Assembly: GCA_028277795.1 (NCBI GenBank)
Contig: JANQFP010000037.1
Span: 1-49,983 of the forward strand
DNA length: 49,983 bases
Reading direction: 5' to 3'
Source of the DNA: Rhodospirillales bacterium
GTDB lineage: Bacteria > Pseudomonadota > Alphaproteobacteria > Rhodospirillales > JANQFP01
Shown: piece after piece, positions 34,289 to 43,504 of the stretch
How positions within the stretch are numbered: the stretch's first letter is position 1
How the letters are laid out: the number at the start of each line of letters is the position of its first letter
The notes under the pieces: generated by a model
What the model was told of the DNA's origin: nothing
What the model saw: the letters and a program-made list of their open reading frames with translations, nothing else
Databases searched by the model: none
Program-made: the position numbers and the translations under genes

Positions 34289-35509
34289 TTACCCGGCGGC
34301 CCGGCTTCTCTCGGAATCGCCGATCACGTTGTCGTACCGGGCGAAGAACGCCTTGATGTTGCGGATGGCCTGGCGGGTGCGGTGGATGTTCTCGACCAGG
34401 GCGAAGCGCACGTGGCCGTCGCCGTGCTCGCCGAAGCCGACGCCCGGCGACACCGCCACCCGCGCCTCGCGCAGCAGCATCTTGGAGAACTCCAGCGAGC
34501 CCAGATGGTGGAAGGCGGGCGGAATGGGCGCCCAGGCGAACATGGTGGCGGGCGGGCGCGGCACCTGCCAGCCGGCCGCGTCGAGGCCGTCGATCAGCAC
34601 GTCGCGGCGCTCCCGGTAGAGGGCGCGGATGTCGTCCACGCAGTCCTGGGGACCGTTGAGGGCGGCCGTGCAGGCCACCTGGACCGGGGTGAACGCGCCG
34701 TAGTCCAGGTACGACTTGATGCGCGCCAGGGCGCCGATGAGCCGCCTGTTGCCGCAGGCGAATCCGATGCGCCAGCCGGGCATGGAGTAGGTCTTGCTCA
34801 TGGACGAGAACTCGACCGCGATGTCCTTCGCCCCCGGCACCTGGAGGATGGACGGCGGCGGCCCGCACTCGAAGTAGATCTCGGCGTAGGCGATGTCCGA
34901 CAGCACGTAGATGTTGTGCTGGCGGCAGAAGTCGACCACCTGGCCGTAGAAGTCCAGGTCCGCGAGCTGCGCCGTCGGGTTGTTGGGGTAGTTGAGCACA
35001 ATGGCCGTCGGCGGCGGCACGCTGTGCTGCACGGCCCGCTCCAGGGCCGCCATCAGGCTGCCGTCGGCGGCGATGGGGATGTTGCGCACCGTCGCCCCGG
35101 CGATGATGAAGCCGAAAGGATGGATGGGGTAGCTGGGATTGGGCACCAGGATGACGTCGCCCGGCGTGGAGATGGCCGAGGCCAGGTTGGCCAGTCCCTC
35201 CTTGGAGCCCAGGGTCACCACCGCCTCGGTCTCCGGGTCGATGTCGACGCCGAAGCGGCGTCCGTAGTACTCGGCGACGGCCCGACGCAGGCCGGGGATG
35301 CCGCGGGAGTTGGAATAGCGGTGGGTGCGCGGGTCCTGGACCGTCTCGCACAGCTTGGCGACGATGTGCGGCGGCGTCGGCGAATCCGGGTTGCCCATGC
35401 CGAAATCGATGATGTCCTCGCCGGCCGCGCGGGCGCGCGCCTTCATGGCGTTGACCTCGGCGAACACGTAGGGCGGCAGCCGCCGGATCCGGTGAAATTC
35501 CTGTTCCAT
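34289..35509 (-). CDS. alaC: Class I/II aminotransferase, AlaC-like
   Basis: A 406-residue PLP-dependent fold-type I aminotransferase. The PLP lysine lies in SSMSKTYSMPGWRIGF, with NYPNNPTAQ and the C-terminal RFALVENIHRTRQAI also conserved. It is closest in pattern to E. coli AlaC (alanine-glutamate transaminase) and to the LL-diaminopimelate aminotransferase family. Sequence alone does not fix the substrate. Linkage to hom suggests aspartate-family or alanine metabolism. Confidence 0.87.
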   Translation of the reverse strand: MEQEFHRIRRLPPYVFAEVNAMKARARAAGEDIIDFGMGNPDSPTPPHIVAKLCETVQDPRTHRYSNSRGIPGLRRAVAEYYGRRFGVDIDPETEAVVTLGSKEGLANLASAISTPGDVILVPNPSYPIHPFGFIIAGATVRNIPIAADGSLMAALERAVQHSVPPPTAIVLNYPNNPTAQLADLDFYGQVVDFCRQHNIYVLSDIAYAEIYFECGPPPSILQVPGAKDIAVEFSSMSKTYSMPGWRIGFACGNRRLIGALARIKSYLDYGAFTPVQVACTAALNGPQDCVDDIRALYRERRDVLIDGLDAAGWQVPRPPATMFAWAPIPPAFHHLGSLEFSKMLLREARVAVSPGVGFGEHGDGHVRFALVENIHRTRQAIRNIKAFFARYDNVIGDSERSRAAG

Positions 35510-35587
35510 CGCGTCTACAGTCGTGAATCGGTGCCGGCCCCGGCGGGGCGGCGGTCCCCGTCGGGGCGGGTCATACCCTACGCCGGC

Positions 35588-36763
35588 TCACTGGTCGAGG
35601 TAAATGACCGCCCGGCGGTTGCCGGCCTCGCCCGACGGCATGATCTCGTAGTACAGGGGCTCCAGGTCGGACACCGCGTCGACCGCGATGTCCTCGGCCT
35701 TGACCCCCAGCGCCACCAGCGCCTTGGCCACCACCTCCGCCCGGTCGGCCGACACCTTGAAGTTCACCATCTTGTGGCGCACCGGGTCCATGTTGCGGGT
35801 GCGGCTGGACGCGTGGCCGACCACCCTCAGGGTGCCGCCCCGCTGGGTGTGCAGCCGCTGCACCTCCCGCAGGATCTGCCGGTCCTGGTCGTCGAGGTTG
35901 GCCGAGCCGTCGCCGAAGCGGATGGTGGCCAACTTGATCGGCGTCTTGGTCAATCCGGGGACGGCCGGCGGCAGGCGTTCGGCCGGCGTCCCTTCGGCCG
36001 GAGTCGCCTGCAGGGCCGGCGGCGTGCGCAGGGTCGGCGCCCACACGCCGCCCGTCATCTCCACGCCGGCCGAGGAGACCACGACCGTGCCCAGGGGCTC
36101 GATGGGACCGGCCAGGAGGGCGTTGGCCGGCGGCAGGCGCCCGGCCGGGGTCTGCGGCGTGGCCATGGGCGTTGGCGAGGGCGCAGGCGGCGCGGCGACG
36201 GCCGGCGGCGGCGGGGCCTTCGGTGCCGGACGGGCCGCCGCGGTCTCGGTCATTCGCGGGACCTGGGGCAACGGCGGCGGCGCGGGCCGGGCCGTCGGCA
36301 TCGGGGTCACGGTCGTCGCCAGCGGCTCGACGGCGACCGGCGGCTGGGCCACGCGGGGCGGCGGTGGCGCGGCCATGGCCTGGGCCTCGCCCTGGCGCTG
36401 GATGGCCGGCGCGTAAGCCCGACGGCCGCGGTCGGGTACCAGCCCCTCCTCCAGGTTGGACAGATCCTCGGCGCGGATGCGCGACGGGCGCTCGGGAACC
36501 GTCGACAGCTCGGGGAACGATCCCTCGGCCCCGGGGATCTCCTTCTCGGTCTCGTCGGCATCCTCGGCATCCTCCTCGGCCAGCTCGACATCGTCCTCGC
36601 CGAACAAGAAGTCCTCGGTATCCTTGTACCATTCCACGGGATTGAGGGCGTCGGGCACCTGCGAGCAGGCGCCGAGGACGCCCAGCGCGCCCAAAGACAC
36701 GCCGACGATGATCGCGCTCGAGACCCGCCTCGGGGTGCTCCGCTGCCGTTGGTCCGCTGCCAT
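35588..36763 (-). CDS. OmpA-family lipoprotein
   Basis: A 391-residue protein with a lipoprotein signal: basic start, hydrophobic stretch and lipobox LGAC at about residue 33. Residues 40-270 are low complexity, acidic (EDDVELAEEDAEDADE) then Pro/Ala-rich. The last 120 residues are an OmpA-like peptidoglycan-binding domain (IRFGDGSANLDDQDRQIL, GHASSRTRNMD, NRRAVIYL). It probably tethers the outer membrane to peptidoglycan across a flexible linker. Divergent from phaC. Confidence 0.87.
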   Translation of the reverse strand: MAADQRQRSTPRRVSSAIIVGVSLGALGVLGACSQVPDALNPVEWYKDTEDFLFGEDDVELAEEDAEDADETEKEIPGAEGSFPELSTVPERPSRIRAEDLSNLEEGLVPDRGRRAYAPAIQRQGEAQAMAAPPPPRVAQPPVAVEPLATTVTPMPTARPAPPPLPQVPRMTETAAARPAPKAPPPPAVAAPPAPSPTPMATPQTPAGRLPPANALLAGPIEPLGTVVVSSAGVEMTGGVWAPTLRTPPALQATPAEGTPAERLPPAVPGLTKTPIKLATIRFGDGSANLDDQDRQILREVQRLHTQRGGTLRVVGHASSRTRNMDPVRHKMVNFKVSADRAEVVAKALVALGVKAEDIAVDAVSDLEPLYYEIMPSGEAGNRRAVIYLDQ

Positions 36764-36957
36764 GACCGATACAAACTCCTTACCTTCCGGTGGCGGCCGC
36801 CCGCCGGCCGCCTACCGATGATGGCACATTGCCCCACCCCGGTGAACAAGTTATAAACGCGCCGCGGGCTTTCGACCGGGCGTGGCCCCATCCATCGGTG
36901 TATCGGCGGTCATGAGGGGGCGCCGGTTCGCGACGGGCATCACGAGGGATCCAAGTC

Positions 36958-38757
36958 ATGGCCGATCAACCCGGCACGACCGAGCCGATGCCGGACCTCG
37001 GCGAGCTCTCGACCACCCTGACCGAGATCGCCGAGCGCAGTCAGCGCTTGGTCACCGATTTCCTGCGCCGCCAGGCGACCCACAACGACCTCGGCATCCG
37101 CGACCCCCTGAGCCTCGGCAACGCGTTCATGGACATGACCACGGCCATGATCGAGAGCCCGGCGCGGCTGGCCAAGGCCCAGGTGTCCCTGTGGCAGGAC
37201 TACATGTCCCTGTGGCAGAGCGCCGCCAGTCGCCTGCTCGGCCAGCCGGCGGGGCCGGACACCGCCGACGACACCACCGACCGCCGGTTCCGCGACGAAC
37301 GCTGGCAGGACGTGTGGGTGTTCACCTTCATCAAGCAGTCCTATCTGCTGACCGCCCGCTGGCTGCTCAACACGGTGCGCGCGGTCGAGGGACTGGACCG
37401 GCGGACGGTGGAGCGGCTGGACTTCTACATTCGCCAGTTCATCGACGCCCTGTCGCCGGCCAACTTCCTGGTCACCAACCCGGACGTCCTGCGCCTGACC
37501 CTGGACAGCGGCGGCGGCAACCTCCTCAATGGCCTTACCAACTTGCTGGCCGACCTGGAATCGGGCAGCGGCCGGCTGCGATTCGGCATCGCCCAAATGC
37601 CGGGCTTCCGGGTCGGCCACGACGTGGCGGCCACGGCGGGCCAGGTGGTGCACCGCAATGACCTGATGGAGCTGATCCAGTACGCGCCGACCACCGCCAA
37701 GGTGCGGCAGCGTCCGCTGCTGGTGGTGCCGCCGTGGATCAACAAATACTACGTGCTCGACCTGCGGCCGGAGACCTCCTTCGTCAAGTGGTGCGTCGAC
37801 CGCGGCCACACGGTGTTCATGATCTCGTGGGTCAACCCCGACCCGCAAGTGGCCGCCAAGTCTTTCGACGACTACCTGACGACGGGCGTGGTGGAGGCGG
37901 TCGACGTGATCGAGGACATCACCGGCGAGCGGGCCGTCAACGCGGTCGGCTACTGGGTCGGCGGCACCCTGCTGGCGGCGGCGCTGGCCTACATGACGGC
38001 GCGCAAGGACCGGCGAGTCGCCTCGGTCACCCTGCTCACCACCATGCTCGATTTCGAGGAGCCCGGGGAGCTGGGCATCTTCATCGACGAGGAGACCATC
38101 TCCCACCTGGAGCAACGCCTGGCCGAGCGCGGCTACGTGGAAGGCGCCAAGATGGCCAGCACCTACAACATGCTGCGGGCCAACGACCTGATCTGGTCCT
38201 TCGTCCTCAACAACTTCCTGCTGGGGCGCGATCCGTTCCCCTTCGACCTGTTCTCCTGGAACGCCGATTCGACCCTCATGCCGGCGGCCCTGCACACCTT
38301 CTATCTGCGCCATCTCTATCAGGACAACCGGCTGGTGGAGCCGGGTGGCGTGACGGCAGCCGGCGTGCCCCTCGATCTTTCGCGCATCAAGGTGCCCGTG
38401 TACGTGCTGTCGGCCCGCGACGACCATATCGCGCCGTGGCGGTCGACCCACCGGGCGACCGGCATCTTCTCGGGGCCGGTGGAGTTCGTGCTGACCGCCT
38501 CGGGCCACGTTGGCGGCGTCGTCAATCCGCCGGGCTCCGGCAAGTACGGCCACTGGACCAATCCCGAGGCCGCCGCCAATGCCGACGCCTGGCTGGCCGG
38601 GGCGACCCGCCACGAGGGCTCCTGGTGGCCCCATTGGGAGAGCTGGCTCCGGGGTGCCGGGCGCGGACGGGCTTCGGTGCCGGCCCGCCCGCCGGGGGGC
38701 GGAAGCCACCCGCCCCTGGGCGACGCCCCCGGCACCTACGTGCTGCGCCACACCTGA
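36958..38757 (+). CDS. phaC: Class I poly(3-hydroxyalkanoate) synthase-like, catalytic Cys replaced by Trp
   Basis: A 599-residue PhaC with an N-terminal domain (about 1-230) and the alpha/beta-hydrolase core. The lipase-like box, normally GxCxGG, reads VGYWVGGTLL: the nucleophile is Trp333 (TGG at 37954-37956) where TGC or TGT would be expected. The rest of the triad is present, Asp489 in SARDDHIAPW and His517 in TASGHVGGV, and the frame is open throughout. Without the Cys the enzyme should not polymerise. A sequencing error, a recent mutation or a non-catalytic paralogue are all possible. Confidence 0.93.
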   Translation: MADQPGTTEPMPDLGELSTTLTEIAERSQRLVTDFLRRQATHNDLGIRDPLSLGNAFMDMTTAMIESPARLAKAQVSLWQDYMSLWQSAASRLLGQPAGPDTADDTTDRRFRDERWQDVWVFTFIKQSYLLTARWLLNTVRAVEGLDRRTVERLDFYIRQFIDALSPANFLVTNPDVLRLTLDSGGGNLLNGLTNLLADLESGSGRLRFGIAQMPGFRVGHDVAATAGQVVHRNDLMELIQYAPTTAKVRQRPLLVVPPWINKYYVLDLRPETSFVKWCVDRGHTVFMISWVNPDPQVAAKSFDDYLTTGVVEAVDVIEDITGERAVNAVGYWVGGTLLAAALAYMTARKDRRVASVTLLTTMLDFEEPGELGIFIDEETISHLEQRLAERGYVEGAKMASTYNMLRANDLIWSFVLNNFLLGRDPFPFDLFSWNADSTLMPAALHTFYLRHLYQDNRLVEPGGVTAAGVPLDLSRIKVPVYVLSARDDHIAPWRSTHRATGIFSGPVEFVLTASGHVGGVVNPPGSGKYGHWTNPEAAANADAWLAGATRHEGSWWPHWESWLRGAGRGRASVPARPPGGGSHPPLGDAPGTYVLRHT

Positions 38758-38766
38758 CGCCGGAAT

Positions 38767-39726
38767 TCAGGAATCGGCCAGACCGTCGAGCAGATCGGCG
38801 GCGGCGGCGTAGGGATCGATCTCGCGTTCCACGGCCCGGTCCAACAGGGCGCTCAGCCGTTCGCCCTGCTGCTTGACCAGGCGCTCGTGGACGATATCCT
38901 CGGCCGCCTTGAGGATGCGCATCTCCAGGATGCGGCGGCGGCGGACGGCGATCTCGCCCGACTCGTCCAGGTGGTGCCGGTGGTCGTCGATGCAGGCCAC
39001 CAGATCGGCGATCCCGTCCCGGTTCTGGGCGCTGGTGGGCAGCACCGGGACCGGCCACGAGGAGTCCGTGCGCCCGGCCCCCAGCGACAGCATGCCCTTC
39101 AGGTCGACCACCGTCTTGGCGGCATCGGGCCGGTCGCACTTGCTGACCACGTGGACGTCGGCGATCTCCAGGACGCCGGCCTTGATGGCCTGGATGTCGT
39201 CGCCCAGGCCGGGGGCCGAGACCACCACCACCGTGTGCGCCGCCTGCACGATGTCCACCTCGTCCTGGCCGACGCCGACGGTCTCCACCAGCACCATCTG
39301 GAACCCGGCCGCATCGAGGATGTCGATGACGTCGTGGCTGGCGCGGGCCAGGCCGCCCAGTGCGCCCCGGGTGGCCATGGAGCGGATGAACACGCCGGGA
39401 TCGCCGGCCAGGCTGTTCATGCGCACCCTGTCGCCGAGGATGGCGCCCCCCGAGAAGGGGCTGGACGGATCGACGGCGACGATGCCGACCGTCCGCCCGG
39501 AGGCGCGCAGCGTCCGGGCCAGGGCCTGGACCAGGGTCGACTTGCCGCTGCCGGGCACCCCGGTGATGCCGACCACGTGGGCGCGGCCGGCATGGCGGTG
39601 AACCTCCGCCATGGCGGCGCGGGCGGCGTCGCCGTGGCCCTCGGCGTAGGACATCATGCGCGAGATGCCCGTCGCCCGGCCGGCCAGCACCTCGGCGACC
39701 AGATCCCCCGGCGAGACGACGGTCAT
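38767..39726 (-). CDS. meaB: Methylmalonyl-CoA mutase-associated GTPase MeaB
   Basis: A 319-residue G3E-family GTPase that protects and reloads methylmalonyl-CoA mutase. The P-loop is GVPGSGKSTLVQAL, with switch and G4 motifs (VETVGVGQDEVD, SKCDRPDA). The mutase itself is not in the window. It lies at the end of a leftward cluster, 4 bases after the carbonic anhydrase gene, and converges on phaC. Methylmalonyl-CoA links to propionyl-CoA metabolism, which could matter for PHA monomers; this is inference. Confidence 0.95.
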   Translation of the reverse strand: MTVVSPGDLVAEVLAGRATGISRMMSYAEGHGDAARAAMAEVHRHAGRAHVVGITGVPGSGKSTLVQALARTLRASGRTVGIVAVDPSSPFSGGAILGDRVRMNSLAGDPGVFIRSMATRGALGGLARASHDVIDILDAAGFQMVLVETVGVGQDEVDIVQAAHTVVVVSAPGLGDDIQAIKAGVLEIADVHVVSKCDRPDAAKTVVDLKGMLSLGAGRTDSSWPVPVLPTSAQNRDGIADLVACIDDHRHHLDESGEIAVRRRRILEMRILKAAEDIVHERLVKQQGERLSALLDRAVEREIDPYAAAADLLDGLADS

Positions 39727-39730
39727 CGGC

Positions 39731-40279
39731 TCAGGCGCCCGCGACGGCCATGGCCGGGCCCACGACCTCCAGGTACTCCTGCCCCGTCGCCCGGTAGTGC
39801 TCGGTGGCGTGGATGAAGCCGTCCAGCTCCTCGGGCGACAGGTCGCGGATGCGCTTGGCCGGGCTGCCGGCCCACAACTGGCCCGTCGGCACCCGCTTGC
39901 CCGGGGTCACCAGGGCGCCGGCGGCGACCATGGCGCGGGGTTCGACCACGGCGCCGTCCATGACCGTGGCCCGCATGCCGATGAAGCAGCCGTCCTCCAG
40001 GGTGCAGGCGTGGATCAGGGCGCAATGGCCGATCAGGATGTCGGAGCCGATGTAGCATCCGTACCGGTCCTTGGTGACGTGGACCACGGTGCCGTCCTGG
40101 ATGTTGGTGTTGCGACCGATGCGGATCTCGTGCACGTCGCCGCGCACGACGACGCCGAACCACAGGCTGCTGCCCGATCCGATCTCCACGTCGCCGATGA
40201 CGGCGGCGTTGGGCGCCACGAAGGCGTCGGGGGCGATGCGCGGCCTGACGCCGCGATAGGGCAGGATGATGCCGGACAT
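39731..40279 (-). CDS. Gamma-type carbonic anhydrase-like protein
   Basis: A 182-residue left-handed parallel beta-helix protein with hexapeptide repeats. The putative zinc histidines are in DGTVVHVTKD, ILIGHCALIHACTLED. It lacks the long loop of the archaeal Cam enzyme and resembles YrdA/CaiE-like and gamma-CA family proteins, whose activity is often uncertain. It is 18 bases from the alpha/beta hydrolase gene upstream in the same cluster. Confidence 0.9.
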   Translation of the reverse strand: MSGIILPYRGVRPRIAPDAFVAPNAAVIGDVEIGSGSSLWFGVVVRGDVHEIRIGRNTNIQDGTVVHVTKDRYGCYIGSDILIGHCALIHACTLEDGCFIGMRATVMDGAVVEPRAMVAAGALVTPGKRVPTGQLWAGSPAKRIRDLSPEELDGFIHATEHYRATGQEYLEVVGPAMAVAGA

Positions 40280-40297
40280 GAGGGTGTCTCCTTCTTT

Positions 40298-41002
40298 TCA
40301 GCGGCTCCCCAGCCAGTAGCGTATGACCGCGCTGACCGCATGGGGTTGTTCGAGCGGGGCGAGGTGGCCGCAGTCCTCGACCACGACAAGGGTGGCGCGC
40401 GGAATCTTTTCGGCCATTTCCTCGTGCACGGCAAGGGGCGTCAACGCATCCTGACGGCCGCACAGGACCAGGGTCGGGCAGTGGATGGCGCCGAGATCGC
40501 GCCGGCTGTCGGGCCGGGTCATGATCGCCACCTGCTGGCGCAGGAAGGCCTCGCGGCCCACCCGCTCGGCCATGGCCAGCACCGCCGCGGCGAAGGCCCG
40601 GTCGCCGAGGCGGTCGGGATGGATGAGCTCGGGCAGCAGGCGCGGCGTCACCCCCTTGAAGGCGCCGCGCTCGGCCAGGGCCATGAGGTCGCGCCGCCGC
40701 TGCGACCGCTCCGGCGTATCGGCGTGGGCCGAGGTGTCGAGCAGGGCCAGCCGCTCGACCCGGTCCGGGGCTTGGCGCATGATCTCCTGGGCCAGATAGC
40801 CGCCCATGGACAGGCCGGCGAGGGCGAAGGTCTCGGGCGCATCGGCCAGGACGTCCCGGGCCATGGCCGCCAGATGGTCGTGCCGGGTCAGATCGGCGAC
40901 GCGGATCTCGGCCACATCGGCCAGGGTCGCCGCCTGGTGCCGCCACAGTTCGTCGTCGCACAGCAGACCGGGCAGCAGAAGCAACGGGGTGCGGGCAGGC
41001 AT
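40298..41002 (-). CDS. Alpha/beta hydrolase
   Basis: A 234-residue alpha/beta-hydrolase-fold protein. The nucleophile elbow is LAGLSMGGYLAQ, the acid likely Asp in VLCGRQDALTPL, and the His in VVEDCGHLAPLEQP. This is the pattern of small esterases and of the PcaD enol-lactonase family, but the pathway genes that would support PcaD are absent. Substrate unknown. Lies 14 bases after the isochorismatase gene. Confidence 0.87.
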   Translation of the reverse strand: MPARTPLLLLPGLLCDDELWRHQAATLADVAEIRVADLTRHDHLAAMARDVLADAPETFALAGLSMGGYLAQEIMRQAPDRVERLALLDTSAHADTPERSQRRRDLMALAERGAFKGVTPRLLPELIHPDRLGDRAFAAAVLAMAERVGREAFLRQQVAIMTRPDSRRDLGAIHCPTLVLCGRQDALTPLAVHEEMAEKIPRATLVVVEDCGHLAPLEQPHAVSAVIRYWLGSR

Positions 41003-41015
41003 GGGAGGTCCCCGG

Positions 41016-41591
41016 CTACTTGATGAGCCGGCTCACGTCCTTGAACCGGGGCGTGCCCGCGCGCTCCAGCCACTCGAAGACCACCATCTCGGTGGTGACG
41101 ATGCCGGCGCCGGCCCGGTCGAGCCGCCGCAACGCCGCCTGCGCGTTCTCGGCGGTGCGCGAGGACACGGCGTCGGCGACGACGAACGGCGCGTACCCCG
41201 CATCGAGCAGGCCCAAGGCCGTCTGCAGCACGCACACGTGGGCCTCGATGCCGGCGATCACCGCCTGGCTGCGGTCGAGGCTGCGGAAGCGCTCGGCGAA
41301 ACCGCCGTCGGCCAGGCACGAGAAGTGCATCTTCTCGACCACGGAACCGGGCGGCGCCAGGTCGGCCACCGGAGGCACGGTCGCCCCCAGGCCGCGCGGA
41401 TACTGCTCCGAGACCAGGATGGGCACGTCCATCGCCGCCGCCGCCTGCATCAGCACCTGGGCGTTGTCGGTGACCCGGTCCGCGGCGTCGATGGCGACCA
41501 GCAGCTTGGGCTGGATGTCGACGATCACCAGGCAGGAGCGGTCGGGTCGGATCAGCACGGGCGGCACGTCCATCGGCGGGGCGGCCGGCAA
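41016..41591 (-). CDS. Isochorismatase-family hydrolase
   Basis: A 191-residue cysteine hydrolase. The triad is visible as Asp in CLVIVDIQPKLL, Lys in VVEKMHFSCL and Cys in IEAHVCVLQTAL. Family members hydrolyse isochorismate, nicotinamide or related amides; this one resembles the general YcaC-like group. It is the first gene of a leftward cluster of four (then alpha/beta hydrolase, carbonic anhydrase, MeaB), divergent from the helicase gene. Confidence 0.9.
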   Translation of the reverse strand: MPAAPPMDVPPVLIRPDRSCLVIVDIQPKLLVAIDAADRVTDNAQVLMQAAAAMDVPILVSEQYPRGLGATVPPVADLAPPGSVVEKMHFSCLADGGFAERFRSLDRSQAVIAGIEAHVCVLQTALGLLDAGYAPFVVADAVSSRTAENAQAALRRLDRAGAGIVTTEMVVFEWLERAGTPRFKDVSRLIK

Positions 41592-41651
41592 AGGTATCCC
41601 ACCTGACCGCGCGGGCCAAGGCCGGGGGCCCCCGCCATCCCTCGGGAAGCG

Positions 41652-41679
41652 TTGACAGGGCGCGCGGAAACCCTAATAT
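41652..41679 (+). promoter_or_regulatory. Consensus-type promoter of the DEAD-box helicase gene
   Basis: A perfect TTGACA (41652-41657) and a TAATAT (41674-41679) are separated by 16 bases. The leader to the ATG at 41748 is about 60 bases and contains a short GC-rich inverted repeat (CCGACCGCC with GGCGG-like sequence, 41711-41732). Confidence 0.6.
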
Positions 41680-41747
41680 CCGGCTGCGCGGTGACCCACC
41701 TGGCAATGGACCGACCGCCGTGCGGTCGGCGGACAGTCGCCCACATA

Positions 41748-43166
41748 ATGAGCTTCTCTGACCTCGGGTTGAGTGATCCCGTTCTGCGGGCGGTGGCCGA
41801 GTCCGGCTACACCGAACCGACGCCCATCCAGGAACAGGCCATCCCCGTCGTCCTCATGGGCCGCGACATCCTCGGCAGCGCCCAGACGGGCACCGGGAAG
41901 ACGGCGTCCTTCACCCTGCCCATGATCGACATCCTGGCCGCCGGACGGGCCAAGGCACGGATGCCGCGGTCGCTGATCCTGGAGCCGACCCGGGAGCTGG
42001 CGGCGCAGGTGGCGGAGTCCTTCGACCGCTACGGCAAGTATCACAAGCTGACCAAGGCCCTGCTGATCGGCGGCGAGTCCCTGACCGAGCAGGTGAAGGA
42101 GATCGACCGCGGCCCGGACGTCCTGATCGCCACGCCGGGTCGGCTGCTGGATCTGTTCGAGCGCGGGCGCCTGCTGCTGACCGACGTCAAGATTCTGGTC
42201 ATCGACGAGGCCGACCGCATGCTGGACATGGGCTTCATCCCGGACGTGGAGCGCATCGTCTCGCTGCTGTCGCGCATGCGCCAGACCCTGTTCTTCTCGG
42301 CCACCATGCCGCCGGAGATCCGCCGTCTGGCCGACGCCTTCCTGATCAATCCCAAGGAGCTGGCCGTCGACCCGCCGGCCACGCCCGCCGAGACCGTGGC
42401 CCAGGGATTGCTGGTGGTGAACCCCAGCGACGGCCGCCGGCCGGGCGGCGGGCAGCGGGAGAAACGGGCCGCCCTGCGCCAGTTGCTGCACCAGGAGGAG
42501 GTCAAGAACGCCTTGATCTTCTGCAACCGCAAGCGGGACGTGGGCATCCTGCACCGGTCGCTGCAGCGCCACGGCTTCGATGCCGGGCTGCTCCACGGCG
42601 ACATGCCGCAGCCGGCCCGCATGGACATGCTGGACAAGTTCAAGGACGGCCAGGTGACCCTCCTGGTGTGCAGCGACGTGGCCGCCCGCGGCCTCGACAT
42701 TCCCCAGATGAGCCACGTGTTCAACTTCGACGTCCCCAGCCACGCCGAGGACTACGTGCACCGCATCGGCCGCACCGGCCGCGCCGGCCGCGAGGGCCGC
42801 GCCTTCACCATCGCCACGCCGGAGGACGGCAAGTACCTGTCCGCCATCACCCGGCTGATCGGCAAGGACATCCCCCGCATCACCCTGGACGGGGTGGAGA
42901 CCGGCGACCTCGACGAGGCGGCGGAGCGCCGCGGGCGCCGCCGGCGCGGGCGCGGCGACCGGCAGCACGAAGCAGCCAAGCCCGAGAAGCCGGCACGCGC
43001 CAAGAGCCGCCGGGACGGCGACCGCCGCGGCGGCGACGGCAAGACGGCCGAACCCCGCGGCTCCAGGACCAAGGTCAAACGCGGGGCCGACGAGCCGGTG
43101 GTCGGCATGGGCGACCATGTGCCCGCCTTCCTGCTGCGGGAGCCGCCGACGCCGAAGAAACCGTGA
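41748..43166 (+). CDS. rhlE: DEAD-box RNA helicase, RhlE-like
   Basis: A 472-residue ATP-dependent RNA helicase. The start MSFSDLGLSDPVLRAV fits the Q-motif region. Motifs in order: AQTGTGKTASF, PTRELAAQV, VIDEADRMLDMGF, SAT and HRIGRTGRAG. The C-terminal 80 residues are rich in Arg, Lys, Gly and Asp (GRRRRGRGDRQ), a typical RNA-binding tail. It probably helps ribosome assembly or RNA decay. An upstream in-frame ATG lies in the leader and is rejected. Confidence 0.94.
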   Translation: MSFSDLGLSDPVLRAVAESGYTEPTPIQEQAIPVVLMGRDILGSAQTGTGKTASFTLPMIDILAAGRAKARMPRSLILEPTRELAAQVAESFDRYGKYHKLTKALLIGGESLTEQVKEIDRGPDVLIATPGRLLDLFERGRLLLTDVKILVIDEADRMLDMGFIPDVERIVSLLSRMRQTLFFSATMPPEIRRLADAFLINPKELAVDPPATPAETVAQGLLVVNPSDGRRPGGGQREKRAALRQLLHQEEVKNALIFCNRKRDVGILHRSLQRHGFDAGLLHGDMPQPARMDMLDKFKDGQVTLLVCSDVAARGLDIPQMSHVFNFDVPSHAEDYVHRIGRTGRAGREGRAFTIATPEDGKYLSAITRLIGKDIPRITLDGVETGDLDEAAERRGRRRRGRGDRQHEAAKPEKPARAKSRRDGDRRGGDGKTAEPRGSRTKVKRGADEPVVGMGDHVPAFLLREPPTPKKP

Positions 43167-43200
43167 CCGTCCGCCGAGCGCGGGAGCAGGGATAGCCATC

Positions 43201-43443
43201 ATGCAGACCATCTTCGTGCAGGTGAAATGCGAGTTGGGCCAAGCCTACCAGGTGGCGGCCGAGGTGGCCGAAATGGCCGACCGGGTGTCGGAGGTCTTCT
43301 CCATCTCGGGCAACTACGACCTGCTGCTCAAGTGCTACCTGGACGACGGCGCCGACATCGGCCACTTCGTCACCGAGCACATCCAGACCCTGCCCGGGGT
43401 CAAGGACACCTTCACCATCATCGCCTTCAAGGCCTTCTCCTAG
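43201..43443 (+). CDS. Stand-alone Lrp/AsnC ligand-binding (RAM) domain protein
   Basis: An 80-residue protein that is just the C-terminal ligand-binding domain of Lrp/AsnC regulators (MQTIFVQVKCELGQAYQV, then SGNYDLLLKCYL, LPGVKDTFTIIAFKAF). There is no DNA-binding helix-turn-helix. Such proteins oligomerise and bind amino acids, and may modulate other Lrp-type regulators. It starts 35 bases after the helicase and may be cotranscribed. Confidence 0.9.
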   Translation: MQTIFVQVKCELGQAYQVAAEVAEMADRVSEVFSISGNYDLLLKCYLDDGADIGHFVTEHIQTLPGVKDTFTIIAFKAFS

Positions 43444-43490
43444 AGCAATATCCGATCAAACGGAATCGTTTGATCGGATTTACTTGCTCT
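43442..43490. repeat. Palindromic element 1
   Basis: An inverted repeat beginning with AGAGCAA and ending with TTGCTCT, with a central hairpin TCCGATCAAACG-GAAT-CGTTTGATCGGA. It lies directly after the RAM gene stop. Palindromes of the form AGAGCA...TGCTCT are frequent between genes of alphaproteobacteria. It may double as a terminator. Confidence 0.75.
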
Positions 43491-43504
43491 AAAAATCAAT
43501 GAAT

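Noticed and set aside
32810..36856. Very long open frame antisense to hom, alaC and the OmpA-like gene
   Set aside because: It spans three well-supported genes and shows no domain; it is a product of low stop frequency.
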